A stretch of DNA of 64,000 nt, taken from Hybos culiciformis. Lineage: Eukaryota; Arthropoda; Insecta; Diptera; Hybotidae. This document shows positions 38,001-48,637 of this stretch, piece after piece. A program made the translations under genes and the position numbers. Within the stretch, counting starts at the first letter, position 1. Each line of letters starts with the position of its first letter. Below the pieces are notes generated by a model. That model was not told the DNA's origin and did not search any database. It saw nothing but the letters and a program-made list of their open reading frames with translations. The stretch spans positions 22,092,043 to 22,156,042 of the forward strand of contig OZ023274.1 of the NCBI GenBank assembly GCA_964007475.1. Direction: 5' to 3'.

Positions 38001-39920
38001 TTCCACAATAACTCTTATTTATTTTTATTGTTTTTCAGACTGATAGTGGCAAATCAGACGATGAAGAAAGAAAACAAAAAGAAAGAGATCGACAACTAAG
38101 AGCTGAACAAAGTATAAAGGAGAGAGAGAAAGAGGTTTGTGCATATTTAGAAACATATATTCTTTTTTATTTGAATTTATTGATTTCAATGCAAACATTT
38201 TTTTTTACATATCGAATTATAGGTTCAAAGATCTTTGGCTAATCATTTGAGAGACAGAGATAAGGAGAGAGAACATCATAAGAGAGACGAAGCAGTAAGG
38301 CATTTTAATGCCTTATTGGCTGACTTAGTCCGAAATTCAGATCTAAGTTGGAAAGAGGTTAAAAAGCAATTGAAGAAAGATCATAGATGGGAGACATGTG
38401 AAAATTTGGATCGTGAAAGCAGAGAAAAGTAAGGTAGTTTGTAATATTCTTATATATTTTATTAAATTATTGTGCTTATTTAGGATATTCAATGAACACA
38501 TTGATGCATTAGTTCGCAAAAAGAGGGATAATTTTCGTGAAATGGTTGATGAAATATCTATAGACTTGACTGCTTCTTGGAAAGATGTGAAAAAGTTAAT
38601 TAAAAATGATCCCAGATATTTGAAGTATAGTAGCAGTGAAAGAGTAACTAATTCGATTCATTTTAAAAACTTTTGTTCTAAATTTACTTTTGTTGCAGTG
38701 CGAACGAGAATTTAAGGATTATATCAGAGATAAAACGGTTTTGGCAAAATCAGCATTAAGAGAATTATTAATTGAATGCAAGCTTATTACTTATAAAACA
38801 TATGATACTGTAAAAGAGAATCCCAATCATTTGAAAGAAATTGAGGAGATTTTGAAGAAAGACCGAAGGTGAGTTTCATTGAAAAGTTTTTTAGTATCCT
38901 ATTTTGTATTGAAAACAAAATAATCTGATACAGTGAACACCCGCCTTTCTTATAAGCTTGTTAAGATAAATTGTAATTTTTATTTGTTTTTCTACCTTTT
39001 CTGATGACAAAACAAGCACAAGCATTTTTTATTTTAATTGTTAAGGAAAAAAATATCAATAAAATATCAAGTTCAAATTTCCTAGTTTAAGTTAAAATAT
39101 CCTAGTTCTTGACGATATATTCAGAGAAATTTATGTAGAAATTTATCTAAGGTAAACTTGTTCTTATTATTTAAATAAATTTAATTTTTTATTCATTTTG
39201 TTTTAGATTTTTAATATTGAATCATTTGGAAAGTGAAAGATCTCAAATAATTCTTACATTTTTAGAAGATTTATTTAAAAAAGGTAAAATATTAACTACT
39301 TGAATTCAGTATCAAATTATGTATAGTATTAAAGTTAGCAAAAAAATTCGACATATCACAAACTATGTTGCATTATAAAATAGTCTCGATAACAAATTTT
39401 CTACCCATGATTTTAGGGGCGATGACGTATTTTTTGAAAAATAAACAAATAGAATATCTCAACTACTTTGTTATGTTTTCATTTGAAAACATTTCCAGTA
39501 AAACTTATTTCACAAAAAAAAAAATTAATTAATTTTTAACTTATTTCAAGAAAAGTGAAAAAAGGTATCATAATTGAAGCAGTATCGTCATGTTTTAAAT
39601 TTTGCCACATTAGAATGTCGTATTGTCCTATTGAAATTTAATGTGTAATTACGTGACAAACAAGTAGTAGTAACAGATGCGTGATAAAACCTAAAACGAT
39701 TAACTACACACACCAAATTTATTACAAAAAAGGTGCAACCGTATTACATGTGGAGTATCTCTTAAAATTTTCGATTCTATCCTCTACATAATGTCTAATT
39801 ATAGTATTATAAAAAATATATAATTTAAAATCTTCAAAAAAAAATATTAATGTAATTAATTTTTATTTTTTAGGGCCACCACCTCCAGTAACAGCAACCG
39901 AATCAACTAGGAGAAAATAA
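33716..39920 (+). CDS. TCERG1: TCERG1/CA150 homolog: WW and FF domain transcription elongation/splicing regulator
   Basis: Fourteen exons join in frame: 33716-33873, 33960-34035, 34863-35731, 36366-36688, 36759-36895, 36959-37167, 37448-37598, 37679-37984, 38039-38134, 38223-38428, 38484-38643, 38699-38868, 39207-39283, 39874-39920. The total is 2,985 nt, or 994 aa. Three WW domains are visible: [17 protein letters not shown] at about 83-113; [20 protein letters not shown] at about 241-273; and [16 protein letters not shown] at about 374-404, the diagnostic third WW of TCERG1. A polyglutamine and Pro-rich region separates WW1 and WW2. About six FF domains follow residue 500 (for example [20 protein letters not shown], then [20 protein letters not shown], and [16 protein letters not shown]). 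The C-terminus [15 protein letters not shown] matches the family. TCERG1 couples RNA polymerase II elongation to splicing in the nucleus (family knowledge). The likely start is the ATG at 33716, in a gene-free AT-rich context. Confidence 0.95.
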
Positions 39921-41436
39921 TTGGATTATACGATTTTTTGTCAAGTTTATATTAATTTTTAACATTAGAAAAAAAATGAAATCAATGACTAATAATAATT
40001 TTAATGGAAATCGTATAACAATGAAATTGAATAATTTTATTTATAAATAATGTTGATATGAATGTACAAGCTACATTTACGTATACGTTTACTAAACGAA
40101 ATTACCAAAAAAAAAAAAAAAACAGTTTCAAAATAGTTACTTTGCATGATTGTTATAAATTTCCTTTAAATTCTCTCTGTTTTCCCTTCGTCAATTGAAA
40201 CAGATTTTATTGACAAAAGATTAACAATAAAATTTTCTGAATCTTTATTTAAATATGTTTGCAGTAATATGCATATAAACTTGTATATATTAATTTGTCC
40301 TGACCTGATATTTCAATTTTAAGTAATGTATTCCAATCAATCTATAGCAACTGTTAAGCCCCAAGCTTGATTCAATATTGATGTCAGGAATAAAAAAATC
40401 AAAAAGAGTGAATATAAGGATGCAGTCAATTTAAAGAGATAACTATTTTAATTGTTTGAAATTTGTATTCGATTTTTTAAAATATACATTTTTAGAAAAT
40501 TTAATGTTATGTTTTGTAATATTACTTTCACAAGTTTCTTGTAAAAACGAAATTGTAAAAAAAAAATAATAATTTCTACTGTTTAATTTGAATAGTTTCC
40601 GAAAAGGATTTTATGTTTAAAAAACTCAAATCACCCCAGCTGATTTAATTTTTAAGTACATTTTTACTAGTTTAGTAGCGTATAATTGTAGCTGAAAAAT
40701 ATTTTGGGCTATACATACAATTTATATGAGAATAAGTATTAAAAAAAATACATAGTTTTAAAAATGCACTGTTCGCAATTTCTTTTTTTTTTCTTTTGAT
40801 AACAATTTTAACTTTGAAAAACAAATAAATAATAATTATATTTAAAAAAAAACTGTTTTAGAAAATGGTATTTTATATAATAAAATAAAAACAACCAAAG
40901 TACTAAAATACTAAAAATAAAATTATTTTATTATTTTTTTATTAAACTGGAAATATAAAATGGTAAAAATGCATTTTAAAAGATGCAGTATTGACTTTGA
41001 AAATGTAGGTATTTTGTTATTGTTTTTTTCGACGGAATTCGCTTTTGGATATACTTTAAGTTTGCTAGTGCTCACGAAATTAATTCATTCGAAAAGATTT
41101 GAATTGCATTGCCCCGTTCGGCGAACTTAATTGGTTTTAAAACGAATACAAATATCGAAAAAAAAAATCTTGGTCAAGAAATAATTTCGCCTCATGTAGG
41201 CGTGAAAATGCCTTAGCTCATGTTGCGATAAGTATAGTTGCGAAAAAGGAAGTTTTAAAGTCCTAAAGTAGGGTAGGGTAGGGACGCGTAGCCATTGGTT
41301 AGTTGCAAAAAATTCGTTTGAAAAATATTTATTTCGTCACGGCGAAATTAAATGAGTTCTCACGAAACTGAAAGCAGGCGAAACAAATTCTTTCATCCAT
41401 CATTTGTTATTGTTGGTAGTAGTCGTGGTAGTGCAA
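39921..41436. other. TCERG1 3' UTR and gene-free intergenic DNA
   Basis: A candidate poly(A) signal AATAAA lies at 40226-40231. Most of the rest is A/T homopolymer-rich. About 41040-41400 is more mixed, with several CG-containing motifs (GGCGAAATTA, TTCGCCTCATG) and a GGGTAGGGTAGGG run at about 41272, but no open frame or clear repeat boundary. Confidence 0.4.
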
Positions 41437-41795
41437 CCAGACGACGATGCGATCATCGATTTCGAGCTAGCACGAGCGACGCAGCGACGTTTTTTGGCCT
41501 AGCAGCAGCGACAAATTTTTAGGTGAAAGCGATCGCTAGCAGCCATATAAGTTTAAAAAAAAAAAAAAAACCAAGCAGCGACGAAAATTTTTGTCTTTTT
41601 TTTTTTTGTTTTTTTTTGGTTTTTTTTGTTTTTTTTTTTTTGTTTTTTTTTATTTTTTATTTTTTTTAACAGTTTTTTTTTTGTTAGCGATTATCAGCGG
41701 CGCAGCAGCGATCAAGAATTTTTTTTTTAGCCGCAGCCCCCAAAAATTTAGAATTTCGCTGCTTAGCCGCCGCGACTAAAAATATGATCGCGTAT
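41437..41795. mobile_element. Second copy of the CAGACG hAT-type MITE, inverted and expanded
   Basis: Read on the opposite strand, this matches 13300-13610 from end to end: GATCATCGATTTCGAGC, GCGACGCAGCGACGTT, AGCAGCAGCGACAAATTTTT, GTGAAAGCGATCGCTAGCAG, CCATATAAGTT and CAGCGGCGCAGCAGCGATC all align. The left tip CAGACGACGATGCGATCAT is well preserved and the right tip (near ATGATCGCGTATGTC) is degraded. The poly(T) tracts are longer than in the first copy. No clear 8-bp target duplication remains, so the right edge is approximate. Confidence 0.8.
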
Positions 41796-42581
41796 GTCAT
41801 GCAGCAAGTTCGTGGGTGTTCAAAATATGTTGGTTTTAAATGTTAACGATTTGTCAGGGGTATTTTGCTTCTGACATTGATAAAGAAAAATATTTTTTAG
41901 ACGGGAAGTACAAGTAAAAAAACAAAATAAATGTCAAAACAAATTGTAAAATTTTATTTTAATAAATAAAAATAAAAATAATTAATACATTTTTTTAAAA
42001 ATTACTTAAAATTTAATTATTTCTATTGATTTTTTTTCACTACTAACGAGAACGAGAAGTAAAATAGTTTTCTAGTAAACTACCTAGTAATTTATTTTTT
42101 GATTTTTCATTCCTCCTACATCCTAGTGCTACCCTTACATTTCTTGATCTGGTTCAATTTTGGGTTCGAGTTCGATACAATATCACCTAAGCAACCTAAG
42201 AACCTTTCATAGGTACCTATAACAAATTTTAAATTTAAGTTTTATTCCGTACTCAATGTCCTCCAAGTTTGTCCTTGGATTCGTAGTAGGGGGTGAAAAT
42301 TGATTGCGATGAAAATTGGAAGTTACCTATCTGAGTGGAGGTCAACTGAAGGAACTTCAAAAAAATGTTTAATCCGCGATTGTGACCAAAGATTCGAACT
42401 GAGCGCGAAATAATGTGAAATAAAAGGCTTTATACCTACTTCATTTATGAAATATGTAATGTCCTATATTTTTTCCTCGATTTTTTCACTAGCCAAGTAT
42501 GATAGGTTTTTTTTATTGATAGATAAAATTGAAATATCAGTCAGCTAAGGCACTAGAAGAAAATCGCTAAATAAAAATACA

Positions 42582-43246
42582 ATGCTCAGTGATGATAATA
42601 ATTTAAAATATCGAAGATTGGTCGAACAACTTTATTTAAAATGTCAAGAATTACAAGATGAAAATGATCGATACGTAACTAGGTGAGGTTTTTGAATTTG
42701 TAAACATAAACATTGCTTATATGTATAAGATAATCATCCATAAAGTCATTAAGCTAAGATGATGTTTGCAAAATAAGACAAAAAAACTATAGAATAAAGA
42801 TTTTGAGTTGCACGCAATATTAGTTCTTCCGTTCCGATTCTTAATTCAAGTAGACTAATCGAAAATTTAAAAAAAATCCAGTCCGAGGTGGGAAACGAAC
42901 CCACGACCGAACACGCCGTAGGATATTGGCAATACTATTGCACCATGCATTTTCAACTCAATTTCTAATTTTTTTAAATCTTCTACGATATCAGAATACT
43001 TTTCCCTACGCCTTTATATGTATACACCCAATTTATAAAAAATAAATGATCATAAAAAATTATGTTTATGTTATTTTTAGGATAATGAAAATTAAGAAAA
43101 TGATAAAGAAACGTCTAAAAGAAATAACAATGCTACAGACACGATTAGATCGATATAACGATGAATGGAGACACGTTAAAAAAATTTCAATTAAAAAAGA
43201 ATTAAAAATTCGTAAAAAAAAAATTAAAAAAGAGCAACAACAACAA

Positions 43247-43281
<35 letters not shown>

Positions 43282-43420
43282 GCAGCAACAACAACAGCAA
43301 CAACAACAACAACAGCAACAACAACAGCAGCAACCACAACAACAGCAACAACAAGAACAACAGCAGCAAAAACAACAAACACAACAAGAACAACAACCCG
43401 AACAACAAGTTCAGAAATAA
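42582..43420 (+). CDS. TFPT-like INO80 complex subunit with polyglutamine C-terminus
   Basis: Two exons, 42582-42682 and 43081-43420, join in frame across a GT...AG intron to give 146 aa. Residues about 8-60 form a basic coiled coil: KYRRLVEQLYLKCQELQ, then ENDRYVTRIMKIKKMIKKR, then LQTRLDRYNDEWR. This aligns without gaps over some 40 residues to the TFPT (INO80F) coiled coil as remembered, including N-x-R...R, LD-Y-D-x-(Y/W)-R. The remainder is almost pure Gln (about 50 residues, mixed CAA/CAG) with a few E, K, T and P. TFPT is an accessory nuclear subunit of the INO80 chromatin remodeller in vertebrates, so a chromatin role is inferred. Vertebrate TFPT is longer and lacks this Q tract. The alternative is an unrelated small coiled-coil protein. 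A candidate AATAAA is at 43536-43541. Confidence 0.65.
42877..42950 (-). repeat. tRNA-like / SINE-head sequence in the intron of the TFPT-like gene
   Basis: On the minus strand this segment has a B-box-like GGTTCGTTTCC (42891-42901) set in the perfect stem GTGGG...CCCAC, and upstream an A-box-like TGGTGCAATAGTATTG (about 42930-42945). The spacing suits an internal RNA polymerase III promoter. The outer stem does not close as in a true tRNA, so this is more likely a tRNA-derived SINE head or decayed tRNA pseudogene than a functional tRNA gene. Confidence 0.5.
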
Positions 43421-43599
43421 TTTCTAAAATTAATTTAAAATTACAAAATTGATATGAAATTTATATTATTTTTTTTATAAATAAGAAGCTGTTAATAATG
43501 TTATTGTGCAAATTGAAAAAAACTTTAAAATTCAAAATAAATGTATTAATGAATTATTGAAAAAAAAAATATTATTATTATTCATTCATATTTAATTAA

Positions 43600-43975
43600 G
43601 AGGACTTGGTACCAGTTTGGATTTTTTTGTCCCAAAATTTGATTGTAGAGCCGTTTTAGATTATTTTAAAAAAAACATTTCATTCACAACCTCAGGAATG
43701 TTTCATAGTTTAAAATGACATAAAACTTTTTAGAATCGGTTAAGGCTAAGTGCTCAAAATCTCTTCAAAACCATTTTGTGACACATAACAATGGTTTTGA
43801 AGAGATTTCGAGCACTTAGCCTTAACCGATTCTAAAAAGTCTTATACCCTTTTAAAGTATCAAACAGTTCGGAGGATGTGATGAAATGTTTTTTCTAAAT
43901 TTAACTTTAAAATAATCTAAAACTGCTATTCAAAAAAAATTTGGGACAAAAAATTCAAACTGGTACCAAGTCCCC
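43600..43975. mobile_element. TTAA-flanked hairpin MITE, 376 bp
   Basis: The element is a long inverted repeat: AGGACTTGGTACCAGTTTG at the left is mirrored at the right, TTTTTGTCCCAAA follows in both arms, and the inner arms AATCGGTTAAGGCTAAGTGC / CTTCAAAACCATT are nearly perfect around a short loop near 43775. TTAA occurs at both borders (43596-43599 and 43976-43979). The TTAA borders suggest piggyBac-type mobilisation, but this is an inference. Confidence 0.82.
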
Positions 43976-43979
43976 TTAA

Positions 43980-44787
43980 CTCTAAAATCTTTATTAGGGT
44001 GTTTTAGGACGTTGGGATTCAATTTGCTTTAAATTATACTTGATGTCGATTTAAAATTTTTAAATGGTCTTACTATTGATCTGAAATTTTCCTATGCATG
44101 AGGCTTTTCTTTTTAACAAATAAATTTAAGTAAAAGTTTTTAAAACTGCAAATTAAAAATATTTTTACTAAAACACTTTTTTCAAAACTTTTTTTTTATT
44201 CAAAGCTTTCTTAATCAACAGAGCCTTTAACTTAAAAATATTTTATGTAAAATAAATCAAAATATAATTTTTTTATTTTTATTGTTTATAAGAACAAAAG
44301 CACTTTTACAACACTTTATCAAAATAATTTTTATTATTATATTGACGCCATAATTTATTTTTGAGAATATTTGGAAATTATGCTTCGAGATATGTTTAGA
44401 ATAAAAATGTGTTAATCGATAATTTCGCTGCACAAGTTATTTATGATTTGTCAAAACCTAATTAACAATTTTATTTTAATACTCTAATACTCTATGATAC
44501 ATTATTTCCAGTTATTTAGCTTTAAAGATTTTGTTTCTTAAGTAGGGCAATGTCAATAAATAAGATAAATATTGCTCTACGTGATAAAGTATTCACTTCA
44601 ATAAAAAATAAATAAAATTAACAATAAAATTTAGATTTTACAAGCCGTTTACCTGAACAATAGTGTTTTTTTTTTATTTTTATATTATTAATTATTTTAT
44701 ATATGTATATATTTTTTTTAATAGAAGTGCTTTATTTTATCAAATTTTCATAGATGTAACATAAAAAAAATTCAATCACTTTACGTT
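43980..44787. other. Convergent intergenic region with CHMP1 3' flank
   Basis: No gene or clear repeat. TTTATT at 44731-44736 (AATAAA on the minus strand) is about 50 bp past the CHMP1 stop and is its best candidate poly(A) signal. Confidence 0.45.
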
Positions 44788-46494
44788 TTATTCAGCTTGC
44801 CTTAAACGTGCTAAACGTTGAGTCAACTCGTCTTGTTCTTGTGAAACTTGTGTCGATGCACCAATTGTAGATGTTTGTGGACCAGTAGGTAATTCCATAT
44901 TTAACTCAAGTCCGTTTTCATCGGCAACTTGTTGCAATAAGGAATCGACATCACCCTGAGGAATAATTGTCGTAGTTGTTTGGGACATTGTGTTTTCCAT
45001 ATATGAACTTTGTACATCCAAATCTTCAAATTGTTGTTCAAATTTGTCCATTAAACCAGAAATTTGTTCTAAATTCATTCCCTTCATGGCTGCATCCATT
45101 GCTTTAACCACTCCTAAAAAAAAAAATCTCGAAACAATAATGATTTTGATTAAAAATTACATTAGACAAACCTGCCATTGATGCTGTAACTTTACGTGTT
45201 GTCAAGGCTGATTGAACACGACTTGAAACTGCATCAACTCTTGCACTCATACGTAAATAATTTATAGCTTGATTTTTTTGACGAATAGCATTTTCAGCGT
45301 GTATTCGTGCGACTTCAACGTTGCCTAAAAATAGAATAAATAAATTAAAAGCCAATATTATCACTTTTAGCATCATTTCGTTCAATTATCAATATAATAT
45401 ACTTAATCCTATAGTTCTAGGTATATTTTCTAATAATGATTGAGACTAGGTATATGTTGTTAATCCAATTTTACAATTGAAATTTTAGTTTATTTTAGGG
45501 GTTAAATTAGGGAAAATTTACGAGCATATTATATCTAAATTCTAGATCTAGATGAAGTCATCCGTCATCCTTGTGGAAACCTTATTCTCGATAACTTGAT
45601 TCATCGTAATATAATTTTCGAACAAGTACTTATCACTTCGCAGAGAATTTAGAAATAGGTGTTTACTATACTCCGAATAGAGATTTGTTTATGTTTAAAC
45701 TTAAAAACAAAAAAACAGTAACACAAAAATATTTAATTTTACCTTTTTGTAGCGCTTTCTTGGCCTTAGTTCTCTCCAATTTTTCTTCTTTATCACATTT
45801 TTTTGATTGCCGCTCCAAATCCTTAACAGCAAATTTTAGATTGAAAAGATGTTCTTAAATAAAAATGAAATAATTTAAAATATCTATCATTGAGGGAAAA
45901 AAATTAAATAATAATGATTTAAAGAAAAAAAATAAAGCAAAACCAATTAAGAGTTTAGGTTTTAGAGCTAAAATTTAGAATATTCAAATATTTTTTTAAT
46001 CACAATGTAAAAATCATGAGTTTCTGTGTGCAAGTATGCAAGTTAGTTAGGATCAGTCTAACAGATTGTCCTGCAAAGTTTTTGCTAACTAAATTCTTAG
46101 GAGAATGGAGTTGACTTTTTTGTAATAGTTCGAAGCCTAAACTTCATTGTGGTTTAGAGTGCATCTTCTTGCTCTTGTAATTATCAGTAAAAATAATAAT
46201 TAAACAAGAAACAAAAAGACTCACTGATAAGGATAACTAGTTTTTCTTTGCTTCTTTGTCACAGTGACTCAGTGAGTCATTATGAAAAGTGTCCACTGGA
46301 AGATGCTAGACTGTAGATCGAGAATGGTTAGTTCATGGAATTTATTAAAAAAAAGATTGTGAAAAAACCTTCAGAAAAACAGTGAATCACTTGACGTTTT
46401 TATGGCGAGACTTAAAGACGCACAATTTCATTCTTTAGAAAAAAAAATATTTTTTAAAACTTTTCATCATACTTTCCATCGACGAAACAGACAT
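44788..46494 (-). CDS. CHMP1: Charged multivesicular body protein 1 (CHMP1), ESCRT-III subunit
   Basis: Four exons on the minus strand join in frame: 46494-46473, 45853-45743, 45324-45172, 45113-44788. The total is 612 nt, or 203 aa (human CHMP1 proteins are about 196-199 aa). The N-terminus runs MSVSSME|KHLFNLKFAVKDLERQ, followed by KALQKG|NVEVARIHAENAIRQKNQA and INYLRMSARVDAVSSRVQSA, all highly conserved basic helices of ESCRT-III. The acidic C-terminal half ends in the MIT-interacting motif DELTQRLARLRQ, which recruits Vps4 and spastin-type ATPases. CHMP1 acts at endosomes and the midbody in membrane scission (family knowledge). The 22-nt first coding exon was chosen because it supplies the expected M...ME-K start with the correct phase and donor site; it is the least certain exon. 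Confidence 0.93.
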
Positions 46495-47179
46495 ATCGTT
46501 CCCCAGTTTTGCGGCTTTAAATTTTAACTTTTACGAAAATAAAAAAATACAAGAAATTTAATGAAATTAATTTTTAATAAACTTTAGTGGAATAAAAATA
46601 AAAGCAAATTTTTTCTATTTTCAATAATTTCAACTTTTGTGTGTTTTCTTTTTTTAAAGAATGACGGAATCAGCTTTTGATTGACATTTATTCTTTTTTT
46701 TCTCTTTCTACCCAGCGAAAAATTTATTCGAATCTTTTTGTAAATTTAAAATAATTTAATTTAAGAACTGCCCGCCAGGGGATAATTACGAAAGTTATGT
46801 TTTTCGATTATTATCATGTACGAAGCAATCTATCGACAAATGATTCAATTAAGAATGTGATATAACAGAATAATAATTCAACAAAAAAAAATTAGCAATA
46901 AAAAACGAGACCTCCCATTTATAAGCGAGTCAGACTATAACTAAAAAGCCACTATTTATGTAGCTTTTTTAAATGCGTTCACACTTGCACTTTTTGTTTT
47001 TGCTTTTTTTTCTCTTTTCCAACTTACTAATAAGGCTGTCACACTTCGGCTTTTTAATGGCTTTTGGAAAAGCTATCATCGTTGTGGCTGATTTGTGGCT
47101 TTTTCCTTACAAAAAAAAGAAAAAAAGATAGTGGCTTTTCAAAAAGCCACTAGAAAATCAGGGATCAAATAACGGCGTT
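46495..47179. other. Intergenic DNA with GGCTTTTT/AAAAAGCC repeats
   Basis: Gene-free. Between about 46935 and 47155 the motif AAAAAGCCAC and its complement recur, including the near-palindrome TAGTGGCTTTTC/AAAAAGCCACTA near 47130, together with GTTCACACTTGCAC and GTCACACTTCGG. The latter recall the TTCACACTT tips of the 28.5- and 32.7-kb elements. Element borders could not be set. Confidence 0.4.
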
Positions 47180-47320
47180 AGTGCAGTTTATGGGAACCAC
47201 TCAGAATGGGCTGAAACTTGGAGGGGGAGTAGAGGCGGTGCCCAAACTCCCAAAACTGAAATCAGTTCTTGGGGCAAAAGCCCCGTTTCGGAGATATGGC
47301 CCCCCAAATTTTTCAACATT
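47180..47320 (+). repeat. GC-rich dispersed repeat, copy 3
   Basis: Best preserved copy of the repeat also seen at 29645-29794 (inverted) and 30125-30197. It ends about 25 bp before a stray fragment of Copia internal sequence. Contains AGAGGCGGTGCCCAAACTCC and CCGTTTCGGAGATATGGCCC. No coding potential is evident and its class is unknown. Confidence 0.7.
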
Positions 47321-47343
47321 TTAGTTTCTATTTTACAAAATTA

Positions 47344-47399
47344 GATTAGTTTATATGAATGTGAATTTTATTTTTATGTGAATTTGTATTGAGGAGGAG
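47344..47399 (+). repeat. Displaced 3' internal fragment of the Copia element, upstream of the 5' LTR
   Basis: These 56 bp, starting GATTAGTTTATATGAATGTG and ending in the polypurine tract GAGGAGGAG, are the same as the sequence immediately before the 3' LTR (about 51713-51768). Internal 3' sequence should not precede a 5' LTR in a simple insertion. The upstream LTR therefore also serves as the 3' LTR of a second, truncated Copia copy, or a rearrangement joined two copies. Confidence 0.9.
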
Positions 47400-47637
47400 T
47401 GTTAGAAGGGCAATCCAAATGCCATTATAAACGAGACCATTAATCTGCACAATGTCAAATGTTTTATATGTGTTGTTTATGTATAACATTGTGTGTTAGC
47501 TTTTATTCATTCTACGATCATCATTCATCTTATAAGAAGTAATTTTAATATAATAAAGAAATTAATTAAAGATATCAACCAGGTGTTTTTCTTCCACCGT
47601 TATTGATAACTGTTTTAGCGCAACTCATTGTTCATCA
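47400..47637 (+). repeat. Copia 5' LTR
   Basis: 238 bp from TGTTAGAAGGGC to GTTCATCA, immediately followed by the tRNA-Met-type primer-binding site. It is the intact reference for recognising the interrupted 3' LTR. Confidence 0.92.
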
Positions 47638-47926
47638 GGTTATGGGCCCAGAGCATGAAGTTATTGGTTCGGTTCGGGTTATTGATTAAGAACATTTTCA
47701 ACAACGGAGGAAAAGTTTTTCAACAAATGAAAAAAAATTTGTTTTTGCCGGTTCTAGCATCAGATATAAAAATGACTGATTGAAATTATTGAATAATTGG
47801 TTTTTTTTTTTTGGCGGGAAATTTTTTTTTTGTTCCCGTTAATAGAATTTCAATAACTAATTGAGCATCTTCTTATTTTTTTTAGCGGGAGATAAAACAA
47901 AGGAGATTTTTTTTGTCTTCAACAAA

Positions 47927-48590
47927 ATGGTTTCATTGGGCAACGCAAAATTTTCTTTTACGCCATTAACTGATACGAATTATTTTAACTGGTCTTTTGG
48001 AGCGGAAACCATTTTAAGGGCTCAAGATTTATGGGAATATATTAAAAAAGATAGACCAACTGGTGCTGATGCTGATACAACATGGTCATCAAAGAATTAG
48101 GAGGCATTAAATTGTATTAATCTTATGGTTGATGAAAGTCAATACGTTCATTTACGGGGCAAAACTTTGGCGAAAGCAGCGTGGAAGTCCACGAAAGGAA
48201 CACTCCTGGAAACAGGGTACGATTCCCAAGTAACATTTCAAAGTTAATAAACGGTGTTCTATTGGTGTTTTCACTGCGGTGTAAAAATGTTAACATTTCA
48301 AGTAACATTTCAAAGTTAATAAACGGTGTTCTATTGGTGTTTTCACCTCGGTGTAAAAAATGTTACTTGGGTTACTTCGTCAAATAATGACCCAGAAAAT
48401 TGATGAAAATGGTGATGTTGAATCACATGTGAAAATAATGAACGAATTGGCTCAAAAATTTTTATCATTAGGCGAGGAAAAATTAACTATTGAATTTTTT
48501 ATGAATGCGGCTTTATTGGGTTCGCTGCCTGCAAGTTATCACACCTTAATTACTGCTATTGAGAGCAAAGCAAAAATGAAAAAGAATTAA
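47927..48590 (+). pseudogene. Copia gag remnant, disrupted
   Basis: Starts at an ATG followed by a typical Copia Gag N-terminus (FTPLTDTNYFNWSF, DLWEYI), then stops at about 48098 after WSSKN. It resumes in the same frame with MVDES-Y--LRGKTLAKAAW, is interrupted by the 147-bp MITE at 48225-48371, and continues with LLRQIMTQKIDENGDVESHV and LLGSLPASYHTLI. Broken by at least one stop, one insertion and frameshifts, so it is inactive. Confidence 0.85.
48225..48371. mobile_element. Small MITE, 147 bp, inserted in Copia gag
   Basis: The ends are CCCAAGTAACATT and its exact complement (13-bp terminal inverted repeats). The interior consists of two tandem copies of a ~71-bp unit containing AGTTAATAAACGGTGTTCTA and GGTGTTTTCAC. 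Gag homology resumes directly on the far side, so the insertion postdates the Copia element. Confidence 0.82.
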
Positions 48591-48637
48591 CATCTAGTTA
48601 TGTACAATCAACAATTGTTGAAGAATACCGCAGAAGA

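Noticed and set aside
42877..42950. Functional tRNA gene
   Set aside because: The acceptor stem does not close and no clear anticodon loop can be drawn, so it is listed only as a tRNA-like repeat.
43202..43408. Minus-strand poly-leucine frame
   Set aside because: Antisense of the polyglutamine tract in the TFPT-like gene.
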